Source of the DNA: Melioribacteraceae bacterium 4301-Me
GTDB lineage: Bacteria; Bacteroidota; Ignavibacteria; Ignavibacteriales; Melioribacteraceae
Assembly: GCA_041538185.1 (NCBI GenBank)
Contig: JBGORM010000006.1
Span: 221,949 to 285,948, forward strand
DNA: 64,000 bases
Reading direction: 5' to 3'
Shown: positions 54,455 through 63,814 of the stretch, piece by piece
Layout of the letters: every line of letters begins with the position of its first letter
Numbering within the stretch: position 1 is the stretch's first letter
The notes under the pieces: model-generated
Told to the model about the DNA's origin: nothing
The model's input: the letters and a program-made list of their open reading frames with translations, nothing else
The model's database searches: none
Made by a program: the position numbers and the translations under genes

Positions 54455-56854
54455 ATGAAATCTAGGATTAAAATAATAATTATAATCCCTCTGATTGTAT
54501 TTTCAATTATTTCATATTCTTCAAATAACCCCGAGCTTATTAATGATATAATCCCTCCTGTAAAATTAATTGCTGGTCAACCGGATACCGTTGTAATCTC
54601 CGACCTGTTTTACGCTCCAGATTATGATATTGCAGTGGAAAGCAATCCAAACGTCCAAACAAATGCCATAAACAATAATTCAAAAATAATTTTTACTGCA
54701 GACCCAAATTTTGAGGGGATTACGACAGTAAATTTTAAATACAAAGGAGAAGAATATTCAATCCCTGTTTACTCAAAAAAATTAGAACAGGTTCACTTCA
54801 CATTTAAGCCCTCAAAAAAATACAAATCAATAAACCTCTTTGGCAGCTTCAACGGATGGAACCGACAAAGCATACCAATGGAAGATAAAGAAGGAAATGG
54901 CATATATTCTGTTTCAGTAACTCTCGAACCCGGACGTTATGAATATAAGTTTTACTGCGACGGCGAAGAACTTCTCGATCCGAAAAATGAAAATGTGGTT
55001 CCAAACGGAATTGGAGGATATAATTCACTCTTAGTTGTTAAAAATCCTCATGAAGAAAAAGTATTCTTACACAAAAAAGGATTGGAAAAAGAAAGATCAA
55101 ATCTGAAGTTTCATTTTTATTTGGAATCAAACCATAAAACTAAATTGAGCGATTCAAACATTATTGCTTTAATCGACAATAAGAAAATTGATAAACAAAA
55201 TATATTGATTAACGAAAAAGAAATTGTTGTTTCTCTCCCAATTGATGAATTAAAAAAAGCAGAGGTGCTTAGAACAGTTGTTACAATTAACGGAATTAAC
55301 AGCAACATGCAGGTAGTTCCGCTAAGCGATATTTTATTATTGAATAAAAATAACTTTGATTGGCATGATGGTATAATTTATTCGATAATGATTGACCGTT
55401 TTTATGATGGGAATAAAAACAACGATATCCCTGTTAAAAATGATTCTGTTTCTTGGAAAGCAAATTATATGGGAGGTGATTTTGAAGGAATCACTCAAAA
55501 AATAAATGAAGGTTATTTTGATTCATTAGGAGTGAATATACTTTGGCTTTCGCCCGTTGTTGATAATCCTGATAAGGCATATAAAGAATATCCGGCACCG
55601 CATCGGTGGTTTACCGGTTATCATGGCTATTGGCCAATCGCTGAAAATAAGGTAGAAGAAAAATTTGGAACGTTCGATGATTTAAAAAATCTAATCAAGA
55701 CTGCTCATCAACATAAAATAAAAATTCTTCTCGATTTTGTTTCGCATCATGTTCATGAAGACAATCCATTGTTTAAAAAACACCGCAATTGGTTTGGCAA
55801 ACTTGAATTGCCAGATGGTCGATTGAATCTACGTCTTTGGGATGAACAAAGATTAACGACATGGTTTGAACCGTACATGCCTTCTTTTGATTTTATTCAT
55901 TCTGATTCGGCGGTAAATTATATGAGTGACAATGCAATTTGGTGGTTAAAGCAGACTGGCGCTGATGGATTCCGTCACGATGCAGTTAAACATGTACCCA
56001 ATAAATTTTGGCGTGCTCTTACACGGAAAATTAAAAGGGAAATTGAAATTCCCGAAGACAAAAAAGTTTATCAAATAGGGGAAACGTTTGGGGATTATAA
56101 TTTAGTAGGCTCTTACGTTAACAATGGTCAACTTGATGCACAATTTAATTTCGAATTGTTCAATACTGCACTTGCTGTTTTTTTAGACTCTACTCGCTCA
56201 TTTAAAGAACTTGACCTCGAAATGAAAAAATCTTTTGATGTTTTCGGCCCATTGAGTTTAATGGGAAATATAATGGATAGTCATGATAAAGTTAGATTTA
56301 TGGCTTACGCTGATGGTGATGTATCTTTAAATGGAGATAATGCGGTTGAGATTGGTTGGAATAATCCTCCTATAGTAAACAATCCGAACAGTTATAAAAG
56401 AGCCGAACTTTATTTTGCATATATGATGAGCATCCCAGGTATTCCAGTAATTTATTACGGAAGTGAATTTGGAATGACAGGCGCAGCGGACCCAGACAAT
56501 AGAAGAATGATGCGGTTTGGTCAACAGCTTGATAATTATGAAAAAAATATGCTACGCATTGTAAGTGACGTTACAAAACTTCGCTCAAAGCATTCTGCTT
56601 TGCGTTACGGTGATTTTTACACTTTACATGCCGATGAAAATATTTATGCTTTCATCCGCTCTGATTTTAATGAGAGGATATTGGTTGTGTTGAATAAATC
56701 AAAAAGACATCAAACTGTAGAATTAAATCTGCCCGAAGTTTATAATTTACATAAAGCAGAAAATCTGTTGAGTAAATCTTCAACAGATATTAATGATGGA
56801 AAAATTAAAGTAAAGTTGGATGGTTATGGTTGGATATTTTTGAAACTGGAATGA
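54455..56854 (+). CDS. Exported GH13 enzyme with N-terminal starch-binding-like module
   Basis: A 799-residue protein with an N-terminal signal or anchor (IKIIIIIPLIVFSIISY). An E-set/CBM48-like module with INLFGSFNGWNRQ and GRYEYKFYCDGEELLDP lies at about 115-200. The GH13 barrel begins near 305 (WHDGIIYSIMIDRFYDGNKN), with GGDFEGITQKI, DFVSHHVH, nucleophile Asp in DGFRHDAVKHV, Glu in QIGETFGD and Asp in MDSHDKVRF. No T9SS tail. Substrate is probably an alpha-glucan; exact specificity unknown. TTG 54425 would add 10 residues; ATG 54455 behind AAGGA is preferred. Confidence 0.88.
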   Translation: MKSRIKIIIIIPLIVFSIISYSSNNPELINDIIPPVKLIAGQPDTVVISDLFYAPDYDIAVESNPNVQTNAINNNSKIIFTADPNFEGITTVNFKYKGEEYSIPVYSKKLEQVHFTFKPSKKYKSINLFGSFNGWNRQSIPMEDKEGNGIYSVSVTLEPGRYEYKFYCDGEELLDPKNENVVPNGIGGYNSLLVVKNPHEEKVFLHKKGLEKERSNLKFHFYLESNHKTKLSDSNIIALIDNKKIDKQNILINEKEIVVSLPIDELKKAEVLRTVVTINGINSNMQVVPLSDILLLNKNNFDWHDGIIYSIMIDRFYDGNKNNDIPVKNDSVSWKANYMGGDFEGITQKINEGYFDSLGVNILWLSPVVDNPDKAYKEYPAPHRWFTGYHGYWPIAENKVEEKFGTFDDLKNLIKTAHQHKIKILLDFVSHHVHEDNPLFKKHRNWFGKLELPDGRLNLRLWDEQRLTTWFEPYMPSFDFIHSDSAVNYMSDNAIWWLKQTGADGFRHDAVKHVPNKFWRALTRKIKREIEIPEDKKVYQIGETFGDYNLVGSYVNNGQLDAQFNFELFNTALAVFLDSTRSFKELDLEMKKSFDVFGPLSLMGNIMDSHDKVRFMAYADGDVSLNGDNAVEIGWNNPPIVNNPNSYKRAELYFAYMMSIPGIPVIYYGSEFGMTGAADPDNRRMMRFGQQLDNYEKNMLRIVSDVTKLRSKHSALRYGDFYTLHADENIYAFIRSDFNERILVVLNKSKRHQTVELNLPEVYNLHKAENLLSKSSTDINDGKIKVKLDGYGWIFLKLE

Positions 56855-56945
56855 TTATTTTTTTGTGTATGCTAAGAGTCAACTTATTTGTCAAGGCGTA
56901 ATAATTTTTATTAGCATGTTATTACAAAAACAAGAAGTGAAATGA

Positions 56946-57034
56946 GATAACTCAGTGTGCCTCTGTGGTTCTCCGTGTTCCCATCTGTAGAGTAATTACA
57001 CGGAGTGCACGGAGTAGGCACAGAGTACCACAGA
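56946..57034. repeat. Imperfect inverted pair of the CTCTGTGG/CTCCGTGT repeat
   Basis: The left part GCCTCTGTGGTTCTCCGTGT and the right part, reading ACACGGAGTGCACGGAG then CACAGAGTACCACAGAGG, are opposite-facing copies of the same dispersed repeat between two convergent genes. A hairpin in the transcripts of both neighbours is possible. Confidence 0.6.
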
Positions 57035-57042
57035 GGGAAAAT

Positions 57043-58542
57043 CTAATCCTTATCCTCCACAAAATAAACCATAATTGCTGCTGCTATCATTGATGCGCCG
57101 CCTAAAATGAGCGCGTAAATTGCCTGGTCTGCAAAGAGTGTTCTTACAAAAAATCCAAGTATTGCAGCTGCTGTAATCTGCGGAATCACAATAAAGAAAT
57201 TAAAAATTCCCATGTAAACGCCGAGTTTGTTTTTCGGGAGTGAGCCAGTTAGTATTGCATAGGGCATTGCGAGTATTGATGCCCATGCAAGTCCAATTCC
57301 CAATTCAGAAATCAAAAGTAAATTGGGATTCTTAATTATATAAAATGAAGCTAATCCTAAACCTCCACAAATCAAGCTGATTGAATGAACTGTTTTTCTG
57401 CTGGTTCTTTTGGCAAGCCAGACTAAAAAGAATGCCATAACCGCTGCGAACCCGTTATATACTGCCATCAGAACGCCAACCCAATCTGCACCTTTATTGT
57501 AAAGTGCCGAAGTTGTATCGCTTGTTCCGTAAATGTGTCGAGTTACAGCCGGTGTTGTGTAAATCCACATTGCAAACAAAGCAAACCAGGAAAAGAATTG
57601 TACATAAGCCAATTGTATCATCGTCTTCGGCATTTTAAAAAGATCATTTATAACAATAACAAATCCATTGTTTATCTTGCCTGATTTCGTTAAAAAACCG
57701 ACGAGAAGTTGCAGCAAGCCAAATACAGCTATACCGCCGAAGAAAACAGCAAGACCGTAATCCATGTAAATAAAAAAATCGAATAAAATAAATAAAACAA
57801 GACCTATCAAAAACCACACAAGACCGCTTTTGTAAAATTTTGAATAAGGGAGAAATTCAATATTTCTAATCAGTGACGGGTCTTTTTCAATTTCAGATTT
57901 ATTGAATTGTTCCATTTCTTCGGGTGAGTATTCTTTTGTACTGATAACCGTCCAAAGAACAGCAAGAAAAAAGACTATCCCGCCGATGTAAAATGAAAAT
58001 TTAACTGAAGAGGGTATTTCTCCAGCTGGTGCGGTATTGCTAATTCCGAACCAGTTGGTCATAACGTAAGGTAAAGCCGAGGCAATTATTGCGCCGGTAC
58101 CTATAAAAAAACTTTGCATTGAAAAACCGATTGTTCTTTGTTCAGGTGGAAGCATATCTCCCACAAAAGCTCGGAAAGGTTCCATTGAAATATTTATTGA
58201 GGCATCCATTATCCATAACATTCCAGCTGCAACCCAAAGTGCTGGTGAATTTGGCATAATCAGCAACGCAAGCGAAGCAAGAATTGCGCCTGATAAAAAA
58301 TAAGGTCTTCTTCTACCTAACTTGTTCCATGTTTTATCGCTCATGTGACCTATGATTGGTTGAACAATTAATCCAGTTACAGGTGCAGCTATCCAAAGAA
58401 TTGGAATTTGGTCTATACTTGCACCTAAAGTTTCGAATATGCGACTGACATTTGCGTTTTGCAGAGCAAAGCCGAATTGTATTCCTAAAAATCCAAAACT
58501 CATGTTCCAGATTTGCCAAAAGCTTAAACGGGGTTTTTCCAT
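57043..58542 (-). CDS. MFS sugar transporter, SLC45/GPH-like (maltose-type)
   Basis: A 499-residue membrane protein with about 12 helices. The opening is FWQIWNMSFGFLGIQFGFAL, then DKTWNKLGRRRPYFLSGAIL in the 2-3 loop and DASINISMEPFRAFVGDMLP, all typical of SLC45-like carriers found in maltodextrin loci of Bacteroidota. It likely imports maltose or short maltodextrins. The frame extends to TTG 58569, but ATG 58542 has AAGGAAG at the right distance and starts at the usual place. It lies 38 bp after the GH13 lipoprotein gene, so they form one operon. Confidence 0.9.
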   Translation of the reverse strand: MEKPRLSFWQIWNMSFGFLGIQFGFALQNANVSRIFETLGASIDQIPILWIAAPVTGLIVQPIIGHMSDKTWNKLGRRRPYFLSGAILASLALLIMPNSPALWVAAGMLWIMDASINISMEPFRAFVGDMLPPEQRTIGFSMQSFFIGTGAIIASALPYVMTNWFGISNTAPAGEIPSSVKFSFYIGGIVFFLAVLWTVISTKEYSPEEMEQFNKSEIEKDPSLIRNIEFLPYSKFYKSGLVWFLIGLVLFILFDFFIYMDYGLAVFFGGIAVFGLLQLLVGFLTKSGKINNGFVIVINDLFKMPKTMIQLAYVQFFSWFALFAMWIYTTPAVTRHIYGTSDTTSALYNKGADWVGVLMAVYNGFAAVMAFFLVWLAKRTSRKTVHSISLICGGLGLASFYIIKNPNLLLISELGIGLAWASILAMPYAILTGSLPKNKLGVYMGIFNFFIVIPQITAAAILGFFVRTLFADQAIYALILGGASMIAAAIMVYFVEDKD

Positions 58543-58580
58543 ATAAGGCTTCCTTTTATTCTTTATCAAAATTTATCACT

Positions 58581-59954
58581 TTATAGTTTGAAGTAGATTA
58601 AATACTTCCAAGGAGTAAGCTGAAATTTCTCGCTCTCAGAAAATGTAATTTTCTTACCGTCTTCAAAAAGAATTGAAAAATCACCCTTAATTAGCGGGCT
58701 ACTTAAATTTATAGTTTGATTTGTAGGCGAGAGATTAAAAATTGCTAAGACTTTGTTGTTATTTTTTTCACGTATAAAAGCTAAAACGTCATTATTGCCA
58801 GTTTCTAAAAATTTCATTTCACCGCCCGCCAAGCCGTTCCATAGAGCCTTATTATATTTTTTTAGATTATTTAAGTCAGTATAAATTTGTCTCATTGGGC
58901 TGGGTTTCCAATCAATTGTATCTTTGTCAAAGAAACGTAGTCTTTTATTTAATCCAGCTTCTTGACCGCTGTAAATTAGTGGCATTCCTTTTACAACTCC
59001 GCACAGCACTGCAAATGTTTCTGCAGCACCATCTAGTCTTTCGTAGACAGTTCCGTTCCACGAGTTCTCATCGTGGTTAGAAGTGAATACCATTCTATAA
59101 TCATCATCGTTGTAATCTTTCTTTTCTTGATTATAGTAAGAAATTATGTCGGAAGCTTTTTTCGTTCCTTTTGCTACTTTGTTTATTAGATCTTTCAGTT
59201 GCCAGTTATATGTCATATCAAAAGCTTGATGAAGGTAATTTTCACTTGCTTCAGCCAGCATGAAAATATCACTTTTTATTTTTGATAATTCTTTCCTTGC
59301 TTCAATCCAAAATTCGGTAGGAACCATTGCAGCCACATCACAGCGGAAGCCGTCAATGTTACATTCTTTTATCCAATAACTCATTGCATCTATCATGTAA
59401 GTCCATAATTCCTTATTATCATAATTTAAATCTATTACATCGCTCCAGTCTGCTACAGGGGAAACAAAATTTCCATTACTGTCTCTTGTGTAAAAATCAG
59501 GATGCGTTTTTGTCCATACATTATCCCACGAGGTATGGTTAGCAACCCAGTCAATAATTACATGCATTCCAAGTGAATGGATTTTAGTTACCAAACTTTT
59601 AAGGTCGTCTAATGTACCAAATTCGGGATTAACTGCTTTATAATTTTTAATTGAATAATAACTGCCAAGAGTGCCTTTTCTATTAAGTTCGCCAATAGGA
59701 TTTATTGGCATTAACCATAGAATATCCACTCCAAGTTGTTTAAGTTCTGGTAAATGTTTTTCAAATGCTTTGAAAGTTCCTTCAGGTGTATATTGACGAA
59801 TATTAACTTCATAGATAACAGCATTTTTACTCCATTGGGGGTGAGTTACTTTCGATTGCTCTTGGAAGAGGGATACAGCTTTGCAGCTTGATAAGTGGAA
59901 AAGGAATATTGCGATAATTATTTGAAATGAAATCTGAATGATTCTTTTTTGCAT
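58581..59954 (-). CDS. GH13 alpha-amylase lipoprotein
   Basis: A 457-residue enzyme with a lipoprotein signal (IIIAIFLFHLSSC, lipobox Cys). The GH13 barrel starts AVIYEVNIRQYTPEGTF, with DWVANHTS, nucleophile Asp in DGFRCDVAAMV, Glu in FMLAEASEN and Asp in TSNHDENSWNG. It is compact, with only a short C-terminal beta domain. As a lipoprotein it should sit at an outer-membrane face, comparable in place to SusG. It is cotranscribed with the MFS transporter and divergent from the LacI-type regulator, with a perfect palindrome between them. Confidence 0.9.
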   Translation of the reverse strand: MQKRIIQISFQIIIAIFLFHLSSCKAVSLFQEQSKVTHPQWSKNAVIYEVNIRQYTPEGTFKAFEKHLPELKQLGVDILWLMPINPIGELNRKGTLGSYYSIKNYKAVNPEFGTLDDLKSLVTKIHSLGMHVIIDWVANHTSWDNVWTKTHPDFYTRDSNGNFVSPVADWSDVIDLNYDNKELWTYMIDAMSYWIKECNIDGFRCDVAAMVPTEFWIEARKELSKIKSDIFMLAEASENYLHQAFDMTYNWQLKDLINKVAKGTKKASDIISYYNQEKKDYNDDDYRMVFTSNHDENSWNGTVYERLDGAAETFAVLCGVVKGMPLIYSGQEAGLNKRLRFFDKDTIDWKPSPMRQIYTDLNNLKKYNKALWNGLAGGEMKFLETGNNDVLAFIREKNNNKVLAIFNLSPTNQTINLSSPLIKGDFSILFEDGKKITFSESEKFQLTPWKYLIYFKL

Positions 59955-60388
59955 AATATTATCCTGTGCTTCTTAAATGGAGTATTTAATTAGTGTAAAA
60001 TAATAATTTCCGCCACAAAACTATAAAATGATATAGCTGAAAATTCCACTAATTTGCAACTTTATTCATGTATATGTTGAATTTTTAGTAATTGTTAAGA
60101 AAGTTAGTTTTTTGCATCTATATCAAGCCTTTTGAAAACATTCTCATTGATGAACTTTCTATTTGTGATGCTATACATTAAAAGTGAAATGAAAAATTAT
60201 TATTTGATTCATCCTAAAATTTTCATTCTGTAGTACGATTTAACTTGACTTTAAAAAAAACGATTGCTAAGTTGAAGTTGCAATGTAAACGTTTACATTG
60301 CAATTTATTCCAATCCTTTATCAATAATTGCTGTACTTGTTGAAAACATTAACAAAAATAAAGGGTTTTTCATCTTTGGGAGATTAGA
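59955..60388. other. Divergent regulatory region between the GH13 lipoprotein and lacI-type genes
   Basis: There is no gene in these 434 bp. The space holds the 26-bp palindrome at 60278-60303 and otherwise AT-rich sequence. Both flanking genes read outward, so regulation from this single site is plausible for both. Confidence 0.6.
60278..60303. promoter_or_regulatory. LacI-family operator D, perfect 26-bp palindrome
   Basis: The half-site TTGCAATGTAAAC is followed directly by its exact reverse complement, centred on AACGTT. The core TGTAAACGTTTACA fits the LacI/CcpA-type operator pattern. It lies about 86 bp before the lacI-type gene and about 324 bp before the divergent GH13/MFS operon. 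Confidence 0.8.
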
Positions 60389-61384
60389 TTGGTTTCTACA
60401 ATTAAAGAAATAGCGAGGTTGGCAAACGTTTCAATTGCTACTGTTTCAAGAGCATTGAGTGGAAGCCCAAAAGTAAAAGAAGAAACACGACAGCTTATTC
60501 TAAAAATAGCAAAGGAACTCAATTATAACCCCAATTTGCTAGCGAGAAATTTTGTAAAAGGTAAATCAAATTTAATAGCACTTATACTTCCAGATATAAC
60601 TGATGAGTTCTTTTCCGAAATAATACGAGGTGTAGATGACACGGCTTTTCTATCCGGGTATTATACAATGGTAATTAGCTCCCATAAAAATCGATCACTG
60701 GTTGAATCAATTCATACAATAATGGGAGCAGGCTTGGTTGGTGGAGCTATTTTATTAATTCCCTTTTTGTCAAAAGAAATAAAAGAAGCATTAAATCATG
60801 AAAGAATACCTTTCGTGATTATAAGCAGCGACAACAGTCAAAATTCCTACTCAATGGTTAGTATAGATAATTACGGCGCTGCCTACTCTATGACAGAATA
60901 TTTAATTAAAAAAGGTTATACGAAAATTGCTCACATTAGCGGTCCAGCTGATAATAATGATGCAATCAGCAGAAAGCAAGGTTATATTGATGCATGTAAG
61001 GATAACCAAATTAAGCTTAAGAAAAATTGGTTGGTCGATGGAAATTTTACAATGGAAAGTGGTAATAGCGCATGCAAAGTTCTATTAGATCTTAAAGAGA
61101 AGCCTGAGGTTATTTTTGCTGCAAACGATATGATGGCTTTGGGCTGTTATGAAGTAATTCAGGAAAGAGGCTTAAAGATACCGAAAGATATTGGTGTTAC
61201 TGGCTTCGATGATATCCTATTGTCAAAGTATTTAAACCCTCCCCTTACAACAGTAAAGGTGCATATTAATGAACTTGGTATTACTGCTGCTGAATTATTG
61301 CTGAATAAAATGGGAAGCCAAAGTTACGCCGCTAATCGTAAAGTTAAAGTCTCAGCTGAACTAATAGTAAGAAAATCTTGTTGA
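60389..61384 (+). CDS. LacI-family transcriptional regulator
   Basis: A 331-residue regulator. The N-terminal LacI helix-turn-helix and hinge read TIKEIARLANVSIATVSRAL and NYNPNLLARNF. The periplasmic-binding-protein-like core follows, with GVTGFDDILLSKYLNPPLTT near the end. It starts at TTG behind GGGAG. It probably represses the GH13/transporter genes and itself, with a maltodextrin or related sugar as inducer; the ligand is inferred from neighbours only. A GH94 gene follows at 26 bp, likely in the same operon. Confidence 0.94.
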   Translation: MVSTIKEIARLANVSIATVSRALSGSPKVKEETRQLILKIAKELNYNPNLLARNFVKGKSNLIALILPDITDEFFSEIIRGVDDTAFLSGYYTMVISSHKNRSLVESIHTIMGAGLVGGAILLIPFLSKEIKEALNHERIPFVIISSDNSQNSYSMVSIDNYGAAYSMTEYLIKKGYTKIAHISGPADNNDAISRKQGYIDACKDNQIKLKKNWLVDGNFTMESGNSACKVLLDLKEKPEVIFAANDMMALGCYEVIQERGLKIPKDIGVTGFDDILLSKYLNPPLTTVKVHINELGITAAELLLNKMGSQSYAANRKVKVSAELIVRKSC

Positions 61385-61410
61385 TAAAATAAATTTGGGT
61401 GAACTGAACA

Positions 61411-63777
61411 ATGTCGAAATTTTCTACAAAATATGGCTACTTCTCAGATGACGGTAGCGAGTATGTAATTACCAACTATAATACTCCTAAACCGTGGGTA
61501 AATGTAATTTCAAATGGTCAATATGGATTGGTTATTTCTCAAACTGGCGGTGGATTTAGTTGGAAAGAACATTCGGAGTTTAATAGACTTAATCGCTGGC
61601 ATCAGGATTTAGTTCAAGATAACTGGGGAAAGTTTTTCTATGTGAAAGATAACCTGTCCGGAGAAATATGGAGCCCAACATGGATGCCGGTAAAAACACA
61701 GCTAAATTTTTTCGAATGTAGGCACGGCCTGGGATACACTGTCTTTAATTCAGTTTACAAGGATGTTGAGATAACCCTTACAATTCACGTCCCCTTAAAA
61801 GAAGATTTTGAGTTGTGGGATTTTAAGATTGCAAATATTCGAAGTGTCCCTATTAATTTATCTATCTATACTTATTTTGAATGGTGTCTCGGCTCTTCCG
61901 CCGACCATCACCGCGAATTCCACAAATCATTCATTGAGACTGAGTTTCACGATGAGTTTAATACAATGTTGGCTACTAAAAGACTTTGGGAAATTCCTAT
62001 TGAAAATAGAGGACATTGGAATATAGAGTATCCGTATTACGGTTTTATTTCTTCGACAAAAAAAATTGCTGATTACGACGGAGAAAAGGAAACATTTATT
62101 GGAAGATTTAATTCAGTTAATAATCCAGCTGGATTATATGCTAAACAAATGGCAAAGAAAACCGGAAAATGGGGAGATGCAATTGCTTCATTGAAGTCTG
62201 ATTTGCTTATCAATGCTAATGAAGTAGATTATGTTACTTTTATTTTGGGTATCCAAAGTGATAAGAGTAAAATCCCATCTATTGTTGAAAAATATTCTTC
62301 GCGAGATAATATTAATGCTTCCCTAAATGAAATAAAATCCTACTGGATTAATTTTCTTTCACCACTTGAAGTAGTTACACCTGATGACGCTCTGAATATT
62401 TTAGTTAATAAATGGCTAAGGTACCAGGCAATATCTGGTCGTTTGTGGGGAAGAACTGCTTATTATCAACAAAGTGGCGCTTACGGTTTTAGAGATCAAC
62501 TACAAGATAGTTTAGTTTTTTTGCCTATCGATTCTTCTTTAACAGCATCACAGATTCGTTTACATGCACGGCATCAATTTGAAGATGGAACAGTTTTGCA
62601 TTGGTGGCATCCAATTACTGAAACAGGCTTATCAACTAAGATGACAGATGACCTTCTATGGCTTCCATTTGTTGTTCTTCAATATATTGATGAAACTGCT
62701 GATTATAAATTCCTCTTCGAAAAAGAGCCATACTACGATAATAAACTTAAAGAAGATACTCTTCTTAATCACTGCATTGCTGCAATCGAAAAAGCTTTAT
62801 CAAGATTTAGCGAGAGAGGCTTGCCGCTAATTGGAGCTGGCGATTGGAATGACGGCTTAAGTGCAGTTGGCTTGGAAATGAAAGGCGAATCAATTTGGCT
62901 CGCAGAATTTATTTATTTAATCTTAAATAGATTTTCAGAATTGCTGAACAAAATTGAGGAACATAATCTTTCAAAAAAATATTCTGATAAAGCTGAAAGC
63001 CTTCGTGAAACTTTTAATAAGCATGCATGGGATGGACAATGGTTTTTTAGAGCTACTAAGGATAACGGAGAAAAAATTGGAAGTAAGGAGTGTGATGAGG
63101 GTAAAATATACTTGAATGCACAAACTTGGAGCGTAATAAGTAATATAACAAGTGACGAACGTAAAGAAACAGCGATGGAAGCCGTTTCCAATTATTTAAT
63201 GAAAGATAACGGAACGTTATTATTGTATCCTGCTTACACTAAGCCGGATAAATATATTGGTTATCTTTCTAGGTACGCACCTGGCCGCCGTGAAAATGGA
63301 GGGGTTTATACCCATGCCGCTACATGGGCTATTTGGGCTTATGCTTTATTGAAAGATAAAAAAAATGTTTGGGAATTGTTTAAAAAACTGTGCCCCATTT
63401 ATAATGGAATGAATCCAGATAAATATTGTGCAGAACCATACGTTACACCAGGCAATATTGAAGGACCAGATTCACCTAATTACGGCATGGGAGGATGGAC
63501 ATGGTATACTGGCTCGGCTGCATGGTTTCAAAAAGTTATTGTCGATTGGATAATTGGCGTTAGAGCAACAGAGAAAGGGTTGATTATTGACCCATGTTTT
63601 CCAGCTGAATGGGACAGAGTAAAAATCAAGAGAACTTTTAGAGGCTCTGTCTATAATATCGAAATAATGAATAAATCAAACATTAAAAAAATTTTTGTTA
63701 ATGGGAAAGAAATTGATGGTAACATTATTTCCTTTACAGAAGAAAATAAGGAGGTACAAGTTTTAGTCCAAATATAG
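61411..63777 (+). CDS. GH94 glycoside phosphorylase (cellobiose-phosphorylase-like)
   Basis: A 788-residue cytoplasmic enzyme with no signal peptide. The family opening is GYFSDDGSEYVITNYNTPKP with WVNVISNGQYG. The (alpha/alpha)6 barrel includes YGFRDQLQDSL, HWWHPITETG and the catalytic-acid motif GAGDWNDGL. Near the C-terminus are ENGGVYTHAATWAIWA and GMGGWTWYTGSAAW. GH94 enzymes use phosphate to split beta-linked disaccharides into sugar-1-phosphate with inversion. The substrate (cellobiose, laminaribiose, other) cannot be assigned, and a beta-specific family is unexpected in an alpha-glucan locus. It follows the LacI-type gene. Confidence 0.92.
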   Translation: MSKFSTKYGYFSDDGSEYVITNYNTPKPWVNVISNGQYGLVISQTGGGFSWKEHSEFNRLNRWHQDLVQDNWGKFFYVKDNLSGEIWSPTWMPVKTQLNFFECRHGLGYTVFNSVYKDVEITLTIHVPLKEDFELWDFKIANIRSVPINLSIYTYFEWCLGSSADHHREFHKSFIETEFHDEFNTMLATKRLWEIPIENRGHWNIEYPYYGFISSTKKIADYDGEKETFIGRFNSVNNPAGLYAKQMAKKTGKWGDAIASLKSDLLINANEVDYVTFILGIQSDKSKIPSIVEKYSSRDNINASLNEIKSYWINFLSPLEVVTPDDALNILVNKWLRYQAISGRLWGRTAYYQQSGAYGFRDQLQDSLVFLPIDSSLTASQIRLHARHQFEDGTVLHWWHPITETGLSTKMTDDLLWLPFVVLQYIDETADYKFLFEKEPYYDNKLKEDTLLNHCIAAIEKALSRFSERGLPLIGAGDWNDGLSAVGLEMKGESIWLAEFIYLILNRFSELLNKIEEHNLSKKYSDKAESLRETFNKHAWDGQWFFRATKDNGEKIGSKECDEGKIYLNAQTWSVISNITSDERKETAMEAVSNYLMKDNGTLLLYPAYTKPDKYIGYLSRYAPGRRENGGVYTHAATWAIWAYALLKDKKNVWELFKKLCPIYNGMNPDKYCAEPYVTPGNIEGPDSPNYGMGGWTWYTGSAAWFQKVIVDWIIGVRATEKGLIIDPCFPAEWDRVKIKRTFRGSVYNIEIMNKSNIKKIFVNGKEIDGNIISFTEENKEVQVLVQI

Positions 63778-63814
63778 ATTAATATTATTTCTAAACAAAA
63801 ACATGGAGGCACTC

